Notes under the pieces: model-generated
The model's input: only the letters and a program-made list of their open reading frames with translations
What the model was told of the DNA's origin: nothing
Database searches by the model: none
Source of the DNA: Kiritimatiellota bacterium
GTDB taxonomy: Bacteria; Verrucomicrobiota; Lentisphaeria; Oligosphaerales; JAADHN01
Direction: 5' to 3'
Assembly (NCBI GenBank): GCA_013151865.1
Contig: JAADHN010000034.1
Span: forward strand, 1 to 64,000
DNA: 64,000 nucleotides
Position numbers and translations under genes: made by a program
Part shown: positions 33,947 to 41,686 of the stretch, in pieces
Layout of the letters: each line of letters opens with the position of its first letter
Numbering within the stretch: position 1 is the stretch's first letter

Positions 33947-35187
33947 TCGACATCCGCCTGCTCCGAGAAAACCCCGAAAAGGTCCGCGAAAACTGCCGAC
34001 GACGCGGCAGCAATGCGGACGTGGACGCCATTTTGGCGCGAGACGCCGAGTACCGTCGCCTGTTGCGCGAGACCGAAGATCTGCGTGCAAGTCGCAAGAG
34101 GTTGAGTCAACAGGCGCGGACAGACCCCGCGGCCAGGGAAAAGGTTCGGGGCATGAAACCCCGGATTGCCGAAAACGAAAAGCGCATCGGCGAACTCCGC
34201 GCGGAAATCCACGACCTCATGGCATGGTTGCCCAATTTCCTGGCTGAGGACGTGCCCCCGGGACACAGCGATCAGGACAACGAGGTCGTGCGCCTTTGGG
34301 GTGAAAAGCGAGAATTCGATTTTGAACCCCAGCCGCACGATGTGATCGGGGAACGGCTCGGGATCATCGACACGGCCCGCGGCGCCAAGGTGGCCCAGGC
34401 CGGGTTTTATTTCTGGTGCGGTGCGGGCGCGCAACTCGCCACGGCGCTCTTTTTCTGGGCTCAACAGGAGCTGGTGAAACGCGGCTTCCGGCTCATGATA
34501 CCGCCGTGCGCCGCCAAACCCCGCACCCTGTTCGGCACGGGCTACCTGCCATTCGCTTCGGATCAGATTTACCGCATTCAAGGCGAGGACTTGGCTCTCG
34601 TCGGAACGTCCGAGCAGACGTTGGTGGGCTATCACGCCGACGAACTGTTGAACAGCGACGACTTGCCCCTGCGCTACACGGCGTTCAGTCCCTGTTTCCG
34701 GACCGAAGCCGGCAGCTATGGTCGCGAAGTCCGCGGCATCTTCCGGGTCCACCAGTTCCACAAGGTCGAGCAAATCGTCTTTTGCCTGCCCCAGGCCTCC
34801 CCCGAATTGCACGAAGAATGCCAGCGGAACGAGGAGGAGCTGGTCCGGGCGCTCGGCGTCCCGTACCGCGTCGTCAACGTTTGCGTGGGCGACATGGGCG
34901 CACCCGGCTACAAGAAGTACGATGTCGAGGCGTGGTTTCCCGGGTACGGGGGCTACCGCGAGGTGACCTCCAACACGAACCTCACCGATTTCCAGGCCCG
35001 GCGTCTCGGGATCCGGTTCCGCCGGGGCACCGAAAAAGGCTTTGTCCATACCATCTCCGCCACGGGGGTTACAGACCGACTTGTGTGCGCCGTCCTCGAG
35101 AACTTCCAGCAGGCCGACGGCAGTGTCGTCGTGCCGCCGCCCCTGCGTCCGTACACCGGCTTCGACCGAATTGCCTTCCCCGGATGA
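33943..35187 (+). CDS. serS: Seryl-tRNA synthetase
   Basis: The 414-residue class II synthetase starts MIDIRLLRENPEKVRENCRRRG, then an antiparallel coiled-coil arm (about residues 30-105) that binds the tRNA long variable arm. Catalytic motifs seen are motif 2 in PCFRTEAGSYGREVRGIFRVHQF and the serine pocket region TSEQTLVG; motif 3 is at the C terminus. The start overlaps the lpxA stop. Length is slightly below the E. coli enzyme (430). Confidence 0.96.
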   Translation: MIDIRLLRENPEKVRENCRRRGSNADVDAILARDAEYRRLLRETEDLRASRKRLSQQARTDPAAREKVRGMKPRIAENEKRIGELRAEIHDLMAWLPNFLAEDVPPGHSDQDNEVVRLWGEKREFDFEPQPHDVIGERLGIIDTARGAKVAQAGFYFWCGAGAQLATALFFWAQQELVKRGFRLMIPPCAAKPRTLFGTGYLPFASDQIYRIQGEDLALVGTSEQTLVGYHADELLNSDDLPLRYTAFSPCFRTEAGSYGREVRGIFRVHQFHKVEQIVFCLPQASPELHEECQRNEEELVRALGVPYRVVNVCVGDMGAPGYKKYDVEAWFPGYGGYREVTSNTNLTDFQARRLGIRFRRGTEKGFVHTISATGVTDRLVCAVLENFQQADGSVVVPPPLRPYTGFDRIAFPG

Positions 35188-35285
35188 GCCCGTCGCGCCG
35201 ATCTCGCCCTCCCGCGTCCGTTCGGGCGGCTTGTTCCCTGCCGCAATCGCCCTTCGATCCTGCACTCCGCTTTTTTGGCTCAATA

Positions 35286-35301
35286 ATACCATATGTAGTG
35301 C
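35286..35301 (+). promoter_or_regulatory. NrdR box 1
   Basis: ATACCATATGTAGTGC fits the NrdR consensus acaCwAtATaTwGtgt at the conserved core positions with a few mismatches. It ends just before the predicted -35 and lies exactly 32 bp (three helical turns) from box 2. Confidence 0.7.
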
Positions 35302-35329
35302 TTGCGGCTTCGATGCACCACTATATATT
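35302..35329 (+). promoter_or_regulatory. Predicted nrdJ promoter
   Basis: -35 TTGCGG (35302-35307), 16-bp spacer, -10 TATATT (35324-35329). The -10 lies within NrdR box 2, the usual arrangement for NrdR repression. Confidence 0.5.
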
Positions 35330-35333
35330 GTGT
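35318..35333 (+). promoter_or_regulatory. NrdR box 2
   Basis: CCACTATATATTGTGT matches the NrdR consensus almost fully (CTATATATTGTGT core) and overlaps the -10. Together with box 1 at 32-bp phasing it makes a typical paired NrdR operator. NrdR represses ribonucleotide reductase genes when (d)ATP is high; nrdR itself is not in the window. Confidence 0.85.
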
Positions 35334-35550
35334 TTCCTGCGTACAAAAAAGGGAGAAGAAGGGGACGCCTGCGCACGTCCTCGCATCCCCGTCCGACGCC
35401 TGCCCCAGTCCCATGGCGGGCAGGGGACAGCACGGCGCATTGTTTCACGAAACCTCCGGAGCAATGGGTGGAAGATCGTTCGGGTTCGCCCGAATCGGGC
35501 CCGCGACAAGGATTCCTGCGGCAGGGGCCGCAACAATGGGAGCTGATTCC

Positions 35551-37818
35551 ATGCAGATCGATATGCCGGCGGTCTCCCGGCACATCTGGGAGACCAAGTA
35601 TCGTTATTTCGACGAGAACGGTCCGAAAGACCGGACAGTGTCCGATACATGGCGCCGCGTCGCTCGAGCGGCTGCAGGAGTGGAAAAAGATCCCAAGCGT
35701 TGGGAGAAGGTTTTTTACGGTTTGCTCGACGGGTTCCGTTTCTTGCCCGGCGGCCGTATTCTGGCCAACGCCGGCACGGAGCGACGGGCCACGACCATGT
35801 TCAATTGTTACGTCATGGGTACGATCGCGGACTCGATCGACGGGATCTTCACTGCGGTCAAGGAAGCCGCTCTCACTCAAAAACAGGGGGGCGGAGTCGG
35901 TTTCGACTTTTCGACGATCCGACCGCGCGGGAGCTTCATCAACGGCGTGGATTCGGCCGCTTCCGGTCCTCTGAGTTTCATGCGGGTACTGGACGCCACC
36001 TGCCGCACGATCATGAGCGCGGGGCAGCGTCGTGGGGCGCAAATGGGCATCATGCGATGCGACCACCCGGACATAGACAGCTTCGTCGTTGCCAAGCGCG
36101 AGGACGATGCCCTGCGGATGTTCAACCTGTCCGTGGCGGTCACGGACGCATTCATGACCGCCGTGCGCGAAGACGCGGACTGGGACCTGGTTTTCGAGGG
36201 GCGGGTCCACCGGACCGTGAAGGCCCGGGCCATTTGGGAAAAGATCATGCGCTCGACATACGAGTTTGCCGAACCCGGAGTCTTCATGGTCGACCGCGTC
36301 AACGAATGGAACAACCTGTATTACTGCGAGGAAATCCGGGCCACCAACCCCTGCGGCGAACAGCCGCTGCCGCCCTACGGTGCGTGCCTGCTCGGCTCGC
36401 TGAATCTGACCCGATTCGTCGTCAAACCGTTCGAGCCGGATGCCTCGATCGACCTCGACGCCATAGCGACCGCCACTCGTGCGGCCGTGCGGTTCCTGGA
36501 CAACATCATCGAGATCAGTCGGTATCCCCTGAAGAAGCAGGAAGAGGAGGCCCGGGCCAAACGTCGCATGGGGATCGGCATCACGGGGCTCGCGGACATG
36601 CTCATCCTCCTGGGGCTGCGTTACGGGAGTCGTGAAGCCATACGGACGGCCACCCGGGTGATGCGCACCATCACCCATGCCGCTTATGAGGCCTCGGTCG
36701 ACTTGGCCGCCGAGAAGGGCGCGTTTCCCGTATTCGACGCGGGCAAGTACCTCGAGGGCAAGTTCATCCAAGGACTCCCGATACGAACCCGGAACAAGAT
36801 CGCCCGGCACGGAATCCGCAATTCGCACTTGACCAGCATCGCCCCCACCGGGACCATTTCACTATTGGCCGGAAACGTGAGCAGCGGCATCGAACCCGTC
36901 TTCGCGTGGCATTACGTCCGCAAAATCCGACGCACCGAAGAAGACGATACAGAAAACCACGAAGTGATGGACTACGCTTACCACGAATACTGCAGACGGT
37001 TCGGTCGGCCGGAACGGGACGAAGATCTCCCCCCGGCGTTCGTGACCGCCGCAGACATTCCGGCCCGCAAGCACATCGACATGCAGGCCGCCCTGCAGAA
37101 GTACGTCGACAGCGCCATATCCAAGACGATCAACGTCCCCGAAGAGCTGCCCTTCGAGCAATTCAAGGACATCTACCTGTACGCTTACGACAAAGGGCTC
37201 AAAGGCTGCACCACCTTCCGGCCCAATCCGCGAATCACCGGGGTACTGCGGCGGAAGCCCGACAAAAAGACGTCTTCCCCGACCGTCCCCGGTATTGCGC
37301 CCCCGGTCCGACCGCCGGTCCTCCACGGTACCACCTACAAGATCAAGACGCCGATGACGCCCAATGCCCTGTATGTGACGATCAACGACATCGAAGAGAA
37401 CGGAACGCGGCGGCCCTACGAGATCTTTATCAACACGAAGAACCTTCAGCATTTCGGGTGGATCGTGGCCATGACTCGGCTGATCTCGGCAGTCTTCCGG
37501 CGGGAGCCGAACCCGTCGTTCCTGGTCGAGGAACTGACTTCCATCTACGATCCGTCCGGCGGATACTTCAGTGCGGGGGAATACGTCCCGTCGCTGCCGG
37601 CCGAGTTAGGGCGAGTGATTCGCACGCACCTCGAGCGTCTGGGGATCCTGACCGCTGCCTCGAGCGGCAACGGGAAGCCGGCGCCCGCAACGAATGGCGC
37701 CGTCTCCAGCAACGGCGCCCCCGGTTTGATGTTCTGTCCGGTGTGCCAACAGCCTGCCCTCTACGCCGAGGAAGGCTGTCTGAAATGTCGAGCCTGCGGC
37801 TACAGCAAGTGCGGTTGA
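35551..37818 (+). CDS. nrdJ: Adenosylcobalamin-dependent (class II) ribonucleotide reductase
   Basis: The 755-residue enzyme reduces ribonucleotides to deoxyribonucleotides using a B12-derived thiyl radical, independent of oxygen. Seen are FLPGGRILANAG, MFNCYVMG with a redox Cys, QKQGGGVGFDFS, the radical-site NPCGEQPLPPYGACLLGSLNL, and APTGTISLLAG. The C terminus ends with a zinc-ribbon-like pair (CPVCQQ and CLKCRACGYSKCG) typical of this subgroup, probably passing electrons from thioredoxin. ATG at 35551 is chosen because GGAG lies 8 nt upstream; an ATG five codons earlier overlaps that site. Two NrdR boxes precede it. No class I or III genes are in the window. Confidence 0.95.
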   Translation: MQIDMPAVSRHIWETKYRYFDENGPKDRTVSDTWRRVARAAAGVEKDPKRWEKVFYGLLDGFRFLPGGRILANAGTERRATTMFNCYVMGTIADSIDGIFTAVKEAALTQKQGGGVGFDFSTIRPRGSFINGVDSAASGPLSFMRVLDATCRTIMSAGQRRGAQMGIMRCDHPDIDSFVVAKREDDALRMFNLSVAVTDAFMTAVREDADWDLVFEGRVHRTVKARAIWEKIMRSTYEFAEPGVFMVDRVNEWNNLYYCEEIRATNPCGEQPLPPYGACLLGSLNLTRFVVKPFEPDASIDLDAIATATRAAVRFLDNIIEISRYPLKKQEEEARAKRRMGIGITGLADMLILLGLRYGSREAIRTATRVMRTITHAAYEASVDLAAEKGAFPVFDAGKYLEGKFIQGLPIRTRNKIARHGIRNSHLTSIAPTGTISLLAGNVSSGIEPVFAWHYVRKIRRTEEDDTENHEVMDYAYHEYCRRFGRPERDEDLPPAFVTAADIPARKHIDMQAALQKYVDSAISKTINVPEELPFEQFKDIYLYAYDKGLKGCTTFRPNPRITGVLRRKPDKKTSSPTVPGIAPPVRPPVLHGTTYKIKTPMTPNALYVTINDIEENGTRRPYEIFINTKNLQHFGWIVAMTRLISAVFRREPNPSFLVEELTSIYDPSGGYFSAGEYVPSLPAELGRVIRTHLERLGILTAASSGNGKPAPATNGAVSSNGAPGLMFCPVCQQPALYAEEGCLKCRACGYSKCG

Positions 37819-38084
37819 CAGGCCTCTTCCGACCGAGTACACTTCTTCGCTCCGGGGCGGAGACCGTCCACCTGGGTCGTCATGCCTGGGGGGGCGGTCG
37901 TTTCTGCCTTTGGCCTCCATGCCCTGTGGCCGGGCTCGCCGCGCCCGCACGTCGGCCCGGCTTCCGGCTCGTCGCGGGGCGCCGGGGTCCGGGCCGATGC
38001 GTTACCGCTTTTCGGATAGGGAGGCGGTTCTGGGCACTGCCCGAGGCGGCCGCCGACACTTCGAACCTATTTGGAGTCCGACGC

Positions 38085-38924
38085 GTGAAACAGACGACCC
38101 TGCGCGGTCCCGCGGTCATTTCGGGCATCGCCCTGCACACGGGCAATCGGGTCTCTCTGGCGCTTCAACCGGCGCCGGCCGGCACGGGCATCCGGTTTCG
38201 GCGCACGGACCTGCCTTCCGGGCCCACGGTCGCGGCCCGGGTGGAAAACGTTGTGGATGTGCAGCGCGGCACGACCATTGCCGCGGGCAAAGCCTGTGTT
38301 CACACCGTCGAGCACCTGCTGGCGGCGCTCTATGCCCGGGGAGTGACGAATGCCTTCGTGGAAATGGCCGGTCCCGAGCCGCCGGTCGGGGACGGCAGCA
38401 GTGTGCCTTTCCTCGAGATGATCGACCGCGCCGGGGTCCGCACTCTCAAGGCATCCGCTCCCGAGGTGACTGTCGACCACCCGCTGTACCTCGAAGAAGG
38501 CGAGACGCGCATGGTCGTCGTGCCGGATGCCGAGTTTCGCATCAGTTGCACGGTTAAGTACGGCGGATCCGCCTTGTACTGTCAGTATCTTTCCATTCCG
38601 ATCACCGCGGAGACGTTTGACCGGGAGCTGTCCAAAGCGCGGACGTTTTGCCTTTACGAAGAAATCGAGGCCCTGATGAAGGCCAACCTGATCGTGGGCG
38701 GCAGTTTGGACAATGCCGTCGTCATCAAGGGCGATGCCGTACTGAGCAAGGAAGGCCTCCGGTATCCGGACGAATTCGTTCGACACAAGATGCTGGACAT
38801 CGTGGGCGACCTTTCTTTGGTGGGGGCTCGGTTGCGGGCCCATGTGATTGCGGTCAGACCGGGGCACCCGTCGAACGTGGCCCTGGCCCGGATGATTCGT
38901 GAAGCCGTGCACGTGACTGCGTGA
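38085..38924 (+). CDS. lpxC: UDP-3-O-acyl-N-acetylglucosamine deacetylase LpxC
   Basis: The 279-residue zinc amidase catalyses the committed step of lipid A synthesis. Zinc ligands and neighbours are visible: HTVEHLLAALYA, then the later DEFVRHKMLDIVGDL carrying His and Asp, with SLDNAVVI between. The N terminus KQTTLRGPAVISGIALHTG is typical. GTG at 38085 has GGAG 9 nt upstream. Many related bacteria fuse LpxC to FabZ; here a separate tandem FabZ-like gene follows after 149 bp, keeping that functional pairing. Confidence 0.95.
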   Translation: MKQTTLRGPAVISGIALHTGNRVSLALQPAPAGTGIRFRRTDLPSGPTVAARVENVVDVQRGTTIAAGKACVHTVEHLLAALYARGVTNAFVEMAGPEPPVGDGSSVPFLEMIDRAGVRTLKASAPEVTVDHPLYLEEGETRMVVVPDAEFRISCTVKYGGSALYCQYLSIPITAETFDRELSKARTFCLYEEIEALMKANLIVGGSLDNAVVIKGDAVLSKEGLRYPDEFVRHKMLDIVGDLSLVGARLRAHVIAVRPGHPSNVALARMIREAVHVTA

Positions 38925-39073
38925 CGACAACCCGGGGAGAGGGCCGGTTGCGCCGTGCCCGGCACGTTCTCGTCGGGTGGATTCGAGTGTAGTCGAAGGC
39001 CCCGAGGCGGGGACGATGCCCAGGGCCGGCAATCACCAGTGATTATGATTATGAAAACACGAGGGGTTTCACT

Positions 39074-40033
39074 ATGGCCGAGATCCTGACCTATGCCGAT
39101 ATGGAGGAACTCATCCCGGAACGGCCGCCGTTGTTGATGCTGGATCGGGTCCAGTTGGACACAGAGGGGCGGCGCGCAGTCGGCCTGAAGAACGTTTCAG
39201 TGAACGAAGCGTTCTTCACAGGGCATTTCCCGAACGCACCGATCATGCCGGGTGTGCTGCAGGTGGCTGCCATGGTCCAGGTCGGCGGCCTGCTGTTGGG
39301 GCGGCTGCTCGGGGATCGGGCACGGGGGTTTCCCGTTTGCACCAGCATTCGGCGCCTGAAATTCCGCAACCCCGTCCTGCCGGGCGACCGTCTCCTGGTC
39401 GAGGTGGAACTCGCCGAGGACGATACGCCGCCCGATCCGGCGGGAACGACCTTGCGGGCGGTTGTCCGCAAGAACGGCGTGGTGACCTCCCAGGGCGCCA
39501 TTCGGGTGACGTTTCTGGATGCGAGTGTGCTGCCGTCTCGCCCGGCCGAACTCGTTCCCGCAGATCCGGAGTTGCCATGGTTGCCTGCTTCGGACGATCT
39601 GCAGCCGGTGGACGTCGGGGGAATCATGCAGCTGATCCCGCATCGTTTTCCTTTCCTCTTGGTGGACGGGCTGATGCATCTCGACGGCGAGAATCAGCGG
39701 GTGGTCGGATTCAAGAACGTGACCGGAAACGAGCCCTTCTTCGCCGGGTGCCCACTTCCGATGGTGCCGCCCTACCTGCTGATCGAGATGGCGGCCCAGA
39801 CAGGTTGCGCCTTGGCCCTCAGCACCCCCAAAAACCAGGGGAAGCTCGGTTACTTCATGGCCATCGATGAGGCGACGTTCTCCGTGCCCGTCGTTCCCGG
39901 CGACCAACTCGTAATCGACATCCAAACGACCGGTCGCGGCCGGTTCGGCAAAGCCCACGGCAGGCTCTGGGTCGGAAACCGGGAAGTGGCCGTCGGTGTG
40001 CTGAAATTTGCCGTGATCGATCGCGAAAAGTGA
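39074..40033 (+). CDS. Tandem FabZ-like hot-dog dehydratase with split catalytic residues
   Basis: The 319-residue protein contains two FabZ-type hot-dog domains. Domain 1 (residues 1-150) keeps the catalytic His51 in FFTGHFP but has Ala65 where FabZ has its catalytic Glu (PGVLQVAAMVQ). Domain 2 (about 180-319) lacks the His (FFAGCPLP, Cys226) but keeps Glu238 (LLIEMAAQ). FabZ active sites form across the dimer from the His of one subunit and the Glu of the other, so the fusion could build one composite site. It may dehydrate 3-hydroxyacyl-ACP, sharing the acyl pool with LpxA/LpxC. GAGGGG lies 7 nt before the ATG. Confidence 0.85.
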   Translation: MAEILTYADMEELIPERPPLLMLDRVQLDTEGRRAVGLKNVSVNEAFFTGHFPNAPIMPGVLQVAAMVQVGGLLLGRLLGDRARGFPVCTSIRRLKFRNPVLPGDRLLVEVELAEDDTPPDPAGTTLRAVVRKNGVVTSQGAIRVTFLDASVLPSRPAELVPADPELPWLPASDDLQPVDVGGIMQLIPHRFPFLLVDGLMHLDGENQRVVGFKNVTGNEPFFAGCPLPMVPPYLLIEMAAQTGCALALSTPKNQGKLGYFMAIDEATFSVPVVPGDQLVIDIQTTGRGRFGKAHGRLWVGNREVAVGVLKFAVIDREK

Positions 40034-40046
40034 GGCGGGTCCGGAA

Positions 40047-40331
40047 ATGGCGGTACCCCTCAGGGAATTGGAAGGCAAGCGCTTTTGCGTGGTTTTTGTC
40101 AAGGTGCTCGATCCGGTCGGGGAACGGGTGAAGCTCCAATGTCTTCACGGTCGGGCCAGTATCGAGCGCGGACGCCTCAACGTGGTGCACGAGAGCGGAG
40201 CGGTCTTTACCGTGCCGGGTTCGGCCCTCCCGAACGTCTTGCCCAATGACGGGACGCAAATGCTGCGGGACGCCGACTACTTTGTGTTCGTGAAAACGGA
40301 CGAGGACATTGAATTCATGTCGCCGAATTGA
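40047..40331 (+). CDS. Small protein of unknown function (94 aa)
   Basis: A 94-residue, predicted mainly beta protein (FCVVFVKVLDPVGERVKLQCLH, RLNVVHESGAVFTVPGSALPNV) ending in an acidic segment (YFVFVKTDEDIEF). No signal peptide, membrane segment or cysteine cluster is seen. It starts 13 bp after the tandem FabZ-like gene, so the two are probably co-transcribed. I do not recognise the family. Codon usage and position make it a likely real gene. Confidence 0.6.
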   Translation: MAVPLRELEGKRFCVVFVKVLDPVGERVKLQCLHGRASIERGRLNVVHESGAVFTVPGSALPNVLPNDGTQMLRDADYFVFVKTDEDIEFMSPN

Positions 40332-40392
40332 CGGGTGCGTGGATCGCCGCGCGGCGCCCCCAGTTCCGGCTTTTCGAAGGAGTTCTCTTGCC

Positions 40393-41481
40393 ATGCACCG
40401 TGTCTCGAACCGAGTATCCGCTCTTTTCCGCCGCTGTCGGGTCCCGGTCGCTTTTCTCGGCTTCTTTCTGACGGCGTCCTGCGGACGTCGATCCGCAACG
40501 TCGGACCGTGCCGCGGACGGCGCTGCCGGCCCCCTCCCGGGCGGGGTCCGTTTCGTGAGCATCGGTACGGGCGGCGTCACCGGCGTCTACTACCAAGTGG
40601 GCGGTGCGCTGATGAAGCTGATGAATCGAGAATGCGGCGGCCGGATCAAGACATCTTTCCAGTCCACGGGCGGGTCGGTGTACAACATCAACGCCGTATT
40701 GGCGGGCGACCTTGATTTCGGCTTGGCCCAGGCCGACCGCCAGTACCAGGCCGTGCACGGACTCGCCGAGTGGAAAAAAGCGGGACCGCAACGCCGGCTC
40801 CGGTCGGTGTGCAGTCTGTACCCGGAGTGCGTGACCCTGGTGGCCGCCGAGGATTCCGGCATCCGCCGGATCGAAGATCTCCGCGGCAAGCGGGTCAACA
40901 TCGGCAACCCCGGTTCGGGACAGCGCTACAACGCGATCCAGATCCTCGAGGCGGTCGGGATCGATTGGAAACGGGACCTGCACGCCGAAGGCGTCAAGGC
41001 TGCGGAGTCCGCAAAGTTGCTTCAGGACGGTCGGATCGACGCCTTTTTCTACACGGTCGGCCACCCGGCGGGGCTCATCACGGAGGCCACGGCGGGACGG
41101 CGGCCGGTGCGGTTCGTCCCCATCACCGGGATCGAAGCGCTCACGGCGGCATATCCGTATTACGCACGCGCCGTGGTTCCGGGCGGGCTTTATCCCAAGG
41201 CAATCAACAGCCAAGACATCCCGACCGTCGCTGTTCTTACGGTGCTGCTGACTTCGGCGGACGAGCCGGACGGGGTGGTGTATGCATTGGCGAAGTCGCT
41301 GTTCGAGAACCTTGAGGAGTTTCGGACGATGCATCCGGCGTTTGCAGGACTCGACCCCAAGCAGATGGTCACGGCAGGCCTGTCGGCCCCGCTGCATCCG
41401 GGCGCCCTGCGCTACTACCGTGAAGCGGGCCTGATTTCGGAAGCCGATCCCGGCGCGGCCGGGACTGCGGCCGGGAAGTAA
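40393..41481 (+). CDS. TAXI-family TRAP transporter solute-binding lipoprotein
   Basis: The 362-residue protein has an N-terminal lipoprotein signal (FLTASC lipobox at about residue 30) and a TAXI-type periplasmic binding fold: SIGTGGVTGVYYQVGGAL, STGGSVYNINAVLAGDLDFGLAQ, GKRVNIGNPGSGQRYNA and FFYTVGHPAG. This family binds small carboxylates such as glutamate or related acids and delivers them to TRAP permeases. ATG at 40393 has AAGGAG 10 nt upstream. The fused permease gene follows, completing a transporter. Confidence 0.93.
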   Translation: MHRVSNRVSALFRRCRVPVAFLGFFLTASCGRRSATSDRAADGAAGPLPGGVRFVSIGTGGVTGVYYQVGGALMKLMNRECGGRIKTSFQSTGGSVYNINAVLAGDLDFGLAQADRQYQAVHGLAEWKKAGPQRRLRSVCSLYPECVTLVAAEDSGIRRIEDLRGKRVNIGNPGSGQRYNAIQILEAVGIDWKRDLHAEGVKAAESAKLLQDGRIDAFFYTVGHPAGLITEATAGRRPVRFVPITGIEALTAAYPYYARAVVPGGLYPKAINSQDIPTVAVLTVLLTSADEPDGVVYALAKSLFENLEEFRTMHPAFAGLDPKQMVTAGLSAPLHPGALRYYREAGLISEADPGAAGTAAGK

Positions 41482-41686
41482 TGCTTTTTCCCGGGCAGAG
41501 AGTGCTTGCCTGAACTATTGAGTCGACAGCGTTGTGTCGATCCACACTGGAAGGAAAGCGGTTGCGGACGATGCTGCGACAGAACTCGATTCCCCGCGCT
41601 TGCCTCGGAAGAGCGGCAATACGGTTCACCTTCCGGGCGGCGCTCTCCAGTCCGACAATCGCGGGAGACGGGACTCACCGAACTCT

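Larger units (their letters stand above)
35188..35550. other. nrdJ leader region
   Basis: About 360 bp holding the predicted nrdJ promoter with two NrdR boxes and a leader of about 215 nt. Hairpins seen are CCTGCCC/GGGCAGG (about 35399-35424) and TTCGGG-TTCG-CCCGAA (35479-35494). No cobalamin-riboswitch core was recognised. Confidence 0.5.

Noticed and set aside
35336-35550. Cobalamin riboswitch before the B12-dependent nrdJ
   Set aside because: The conserved B12-box GCCACTG was not found; NrdR boxes explain regulation better.
33790-36828. 1012-codon open frame on the minus strand
   Set aside because: It lies opposite lpxA, serS and nrdJ, which are certain genes, and its translation shows no family motifs. 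It is an antisense artefact of high GC.
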